Shown here: in pieces, positions 5,743-6,261 of the stretch
Position numbering within the stretch: position 1 is the stretch's first letter
Layout: the number at the start of each line of letters is the position of its first letter
From: Desulfarculus sp.
GTDB lineage: Bacteria; Desulfobacterota; Desulfarculia; Desulfarculales; Desulfarculaceae
Length of the DNA: 6,261 nucleotides
NCBI GenBank assembly: GCA_020216625.1
Contig: JAIUYB010000146.1
Location: forward strand, 1-6,261
Reading direction: 5' to 3'
Made by a program: the position numbers and the translations under genes
The notes under the pieces: generated by a model
What the model saw: only the letters and a program-made list of their open reading frames with translations
What the model was told of the DNA's origin: nothing
Database searches by the model: none

Positions 5743-6261
5743 ATGCAGCAGCGCGCGGGGCAACCCGGCCGGGCCTGGGCCATCTTCGCGGTGGCCAGCC
5801 TGGGGTTCGTGCTTTCCCAGTTTTATCGTGTCTCGGCCACGGTGATCAGCCCGGACCTGATGCGCGACCTGGGCCTGAGCGTGGAGGAGCTGGGCAGCCT
5901 CTCGGCCGCGTTCTTCTATGCCTTCGCCGCCAGCCAGATCCCCCTGGGCCTGGCCCTGGACCGGGTGGGCGCGCGCTGGGCCATCATTCCGCTGTCCCTG
6001 GCCGGTCTGGTGGGCACGGTGCTCTTCGCCCTGGCCCAGGGCGGGGGACAGGCCCTGTGGGGCCGGGTGCTGTTGGGCGTGGGCATGAGTTGCAACCTGA
6101 TGGGCGCCCTGGCCCTGATCGCGGCCTGGTTCCCGCCCCAGGTCTTCGCCACCTTGAGCGGCCTGCTGGTGGGCATCGGCTACATCGGCGGCCTGTTCGC
6201 TGCCACCCCCCTGGCCTGGCTGGCCCAGGCTTGGGGCGGGCGCTGGGCCTTCCTGGTGGTG
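5743..6261 (+). CDS. major facilitator superfamily transporter, N-terminal part only
   Basis: Inner-membrane transporter cut by the right edge after 173 codons. The visible part is highly hydrophobic with about six segments: roughly 12-32, 48-70, 79-98, 104-125, 136-156 and one beginning near 167. Between the second and third lies LDRVGAR (72-78), the loop motif DRxGxR characteristic of the superfamily. The stretch [22 protein letters not shown] (25-46) leading into [20 protein letters not shown] is typical of proteobacterial MFS members that carry anions or small organic compounds, but the substrate cannot be told from this half. It is divergent from the stress-protein gene with a 163-bp gap. 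Uptake of the acid used by the neighbouring operon is possible but speculative, because it is not in that operon. The frame stays open to the last base. Confidence 0.92.
   Translation, partial: MQQRAGQPGRAWAIFAVASLGFVLSQFYRVSATVISPDLMRDLGLSVEELGSLSAAFFYAFAASQIPLGLALDRVGARWAIIPLSLAGLVGTVLFALAQGGGQALWGRVLLGVGMSCNLMGALALIAAWFPPQVFATLSGLLVGIGYIGGLFAATPLAWLAQAWGGRWAFLVV

Noticed and set aside
5580..5783. N-terminal extension of the stress protein up to 5783
   Set aside because: The extra 68 codons cross the divergent promoter region and the transporter's start; the Usp domain begins at 5579, where a good ribosome site is present.

Overview
The window is a GC-rich stretch (well over 60% G+C by eye) of bacterial chromosome. 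It holds six genes: five run on the minus strand, and a transporter diverges from them at the right end. I see no mobile element, CRISPR array, tRNA or rRNA. The gene set (class I CoA-transferase pair, acyl-CoA dehydrogenase, 3-hydroxyacyl-CoA dehydrogenase, IclR-family regulator) points to acyl-CoA catabolism. Together with the base composition and the style of an intergenic hairpin, this fits a GC-rich Desulfobacterota-type anaerobe, but that assignment is inference and not proven by the sequence.

Layout, read right to left along the minus strand. A universal stress protein gene (5097-5579) is followed by a 158-bp gap containing a strong hairpin, then a 3-hydroxyacyl-CoA dehydrogenase gene (3997-4938). 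A 217-bp control region (3780-3996) comes next. It contains, in transcription order, three perfect 8-bp tandem repeats feeding into a probable rho-independent terminator, a perfect 9+9-bp palindrome, a near-consensus sigma70 promoter (TTGACC-17-TATAAT), and a TGCGT-N9-ACGCA inverted repeat over the predicted transcription start. Then follow an IclR-family regulator (2967-3779), CoA-transferase subunit A (1905-2882), subunit B (1113-1889) and an acyl-CoA dehydrogenase that runs off the left edge (1-1043). On the plus strand an MFS transporter begins at 5743 and runs off the right edge.

Working model. The regulator and the three enzyme genes downstream have short gaps (84, 15 and 69 bp) and no convincing internal promoter, so they probably form one self-regulated operon read from the promoter at 3825-3853. 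The CoA-transferase would load CoA onto an organic acid and the dehydrogenase would introduce the alpha,beta double bond. The hydroxyacyl-CoA dehydrogenase next door could carry out a later oxidation step, but it is separated by a terminator-like structure. The CoA-transferase resembles glutaconate CoA-transferase, and the dehydrogenase has an Arg (R84) where, by eye, glutaryl-CoA dehydrogenases have their carboxylate-binding Arg. A dicarboxylic acid of the glutarate type is therefore a reasonable but unproven substrate. The residues that would decide this lie just beyond the left edge.

Most of the window is ordinary metabolism. The most informative parts are the control region before the regulator and the possible dicarboxylate specificity of the operon.
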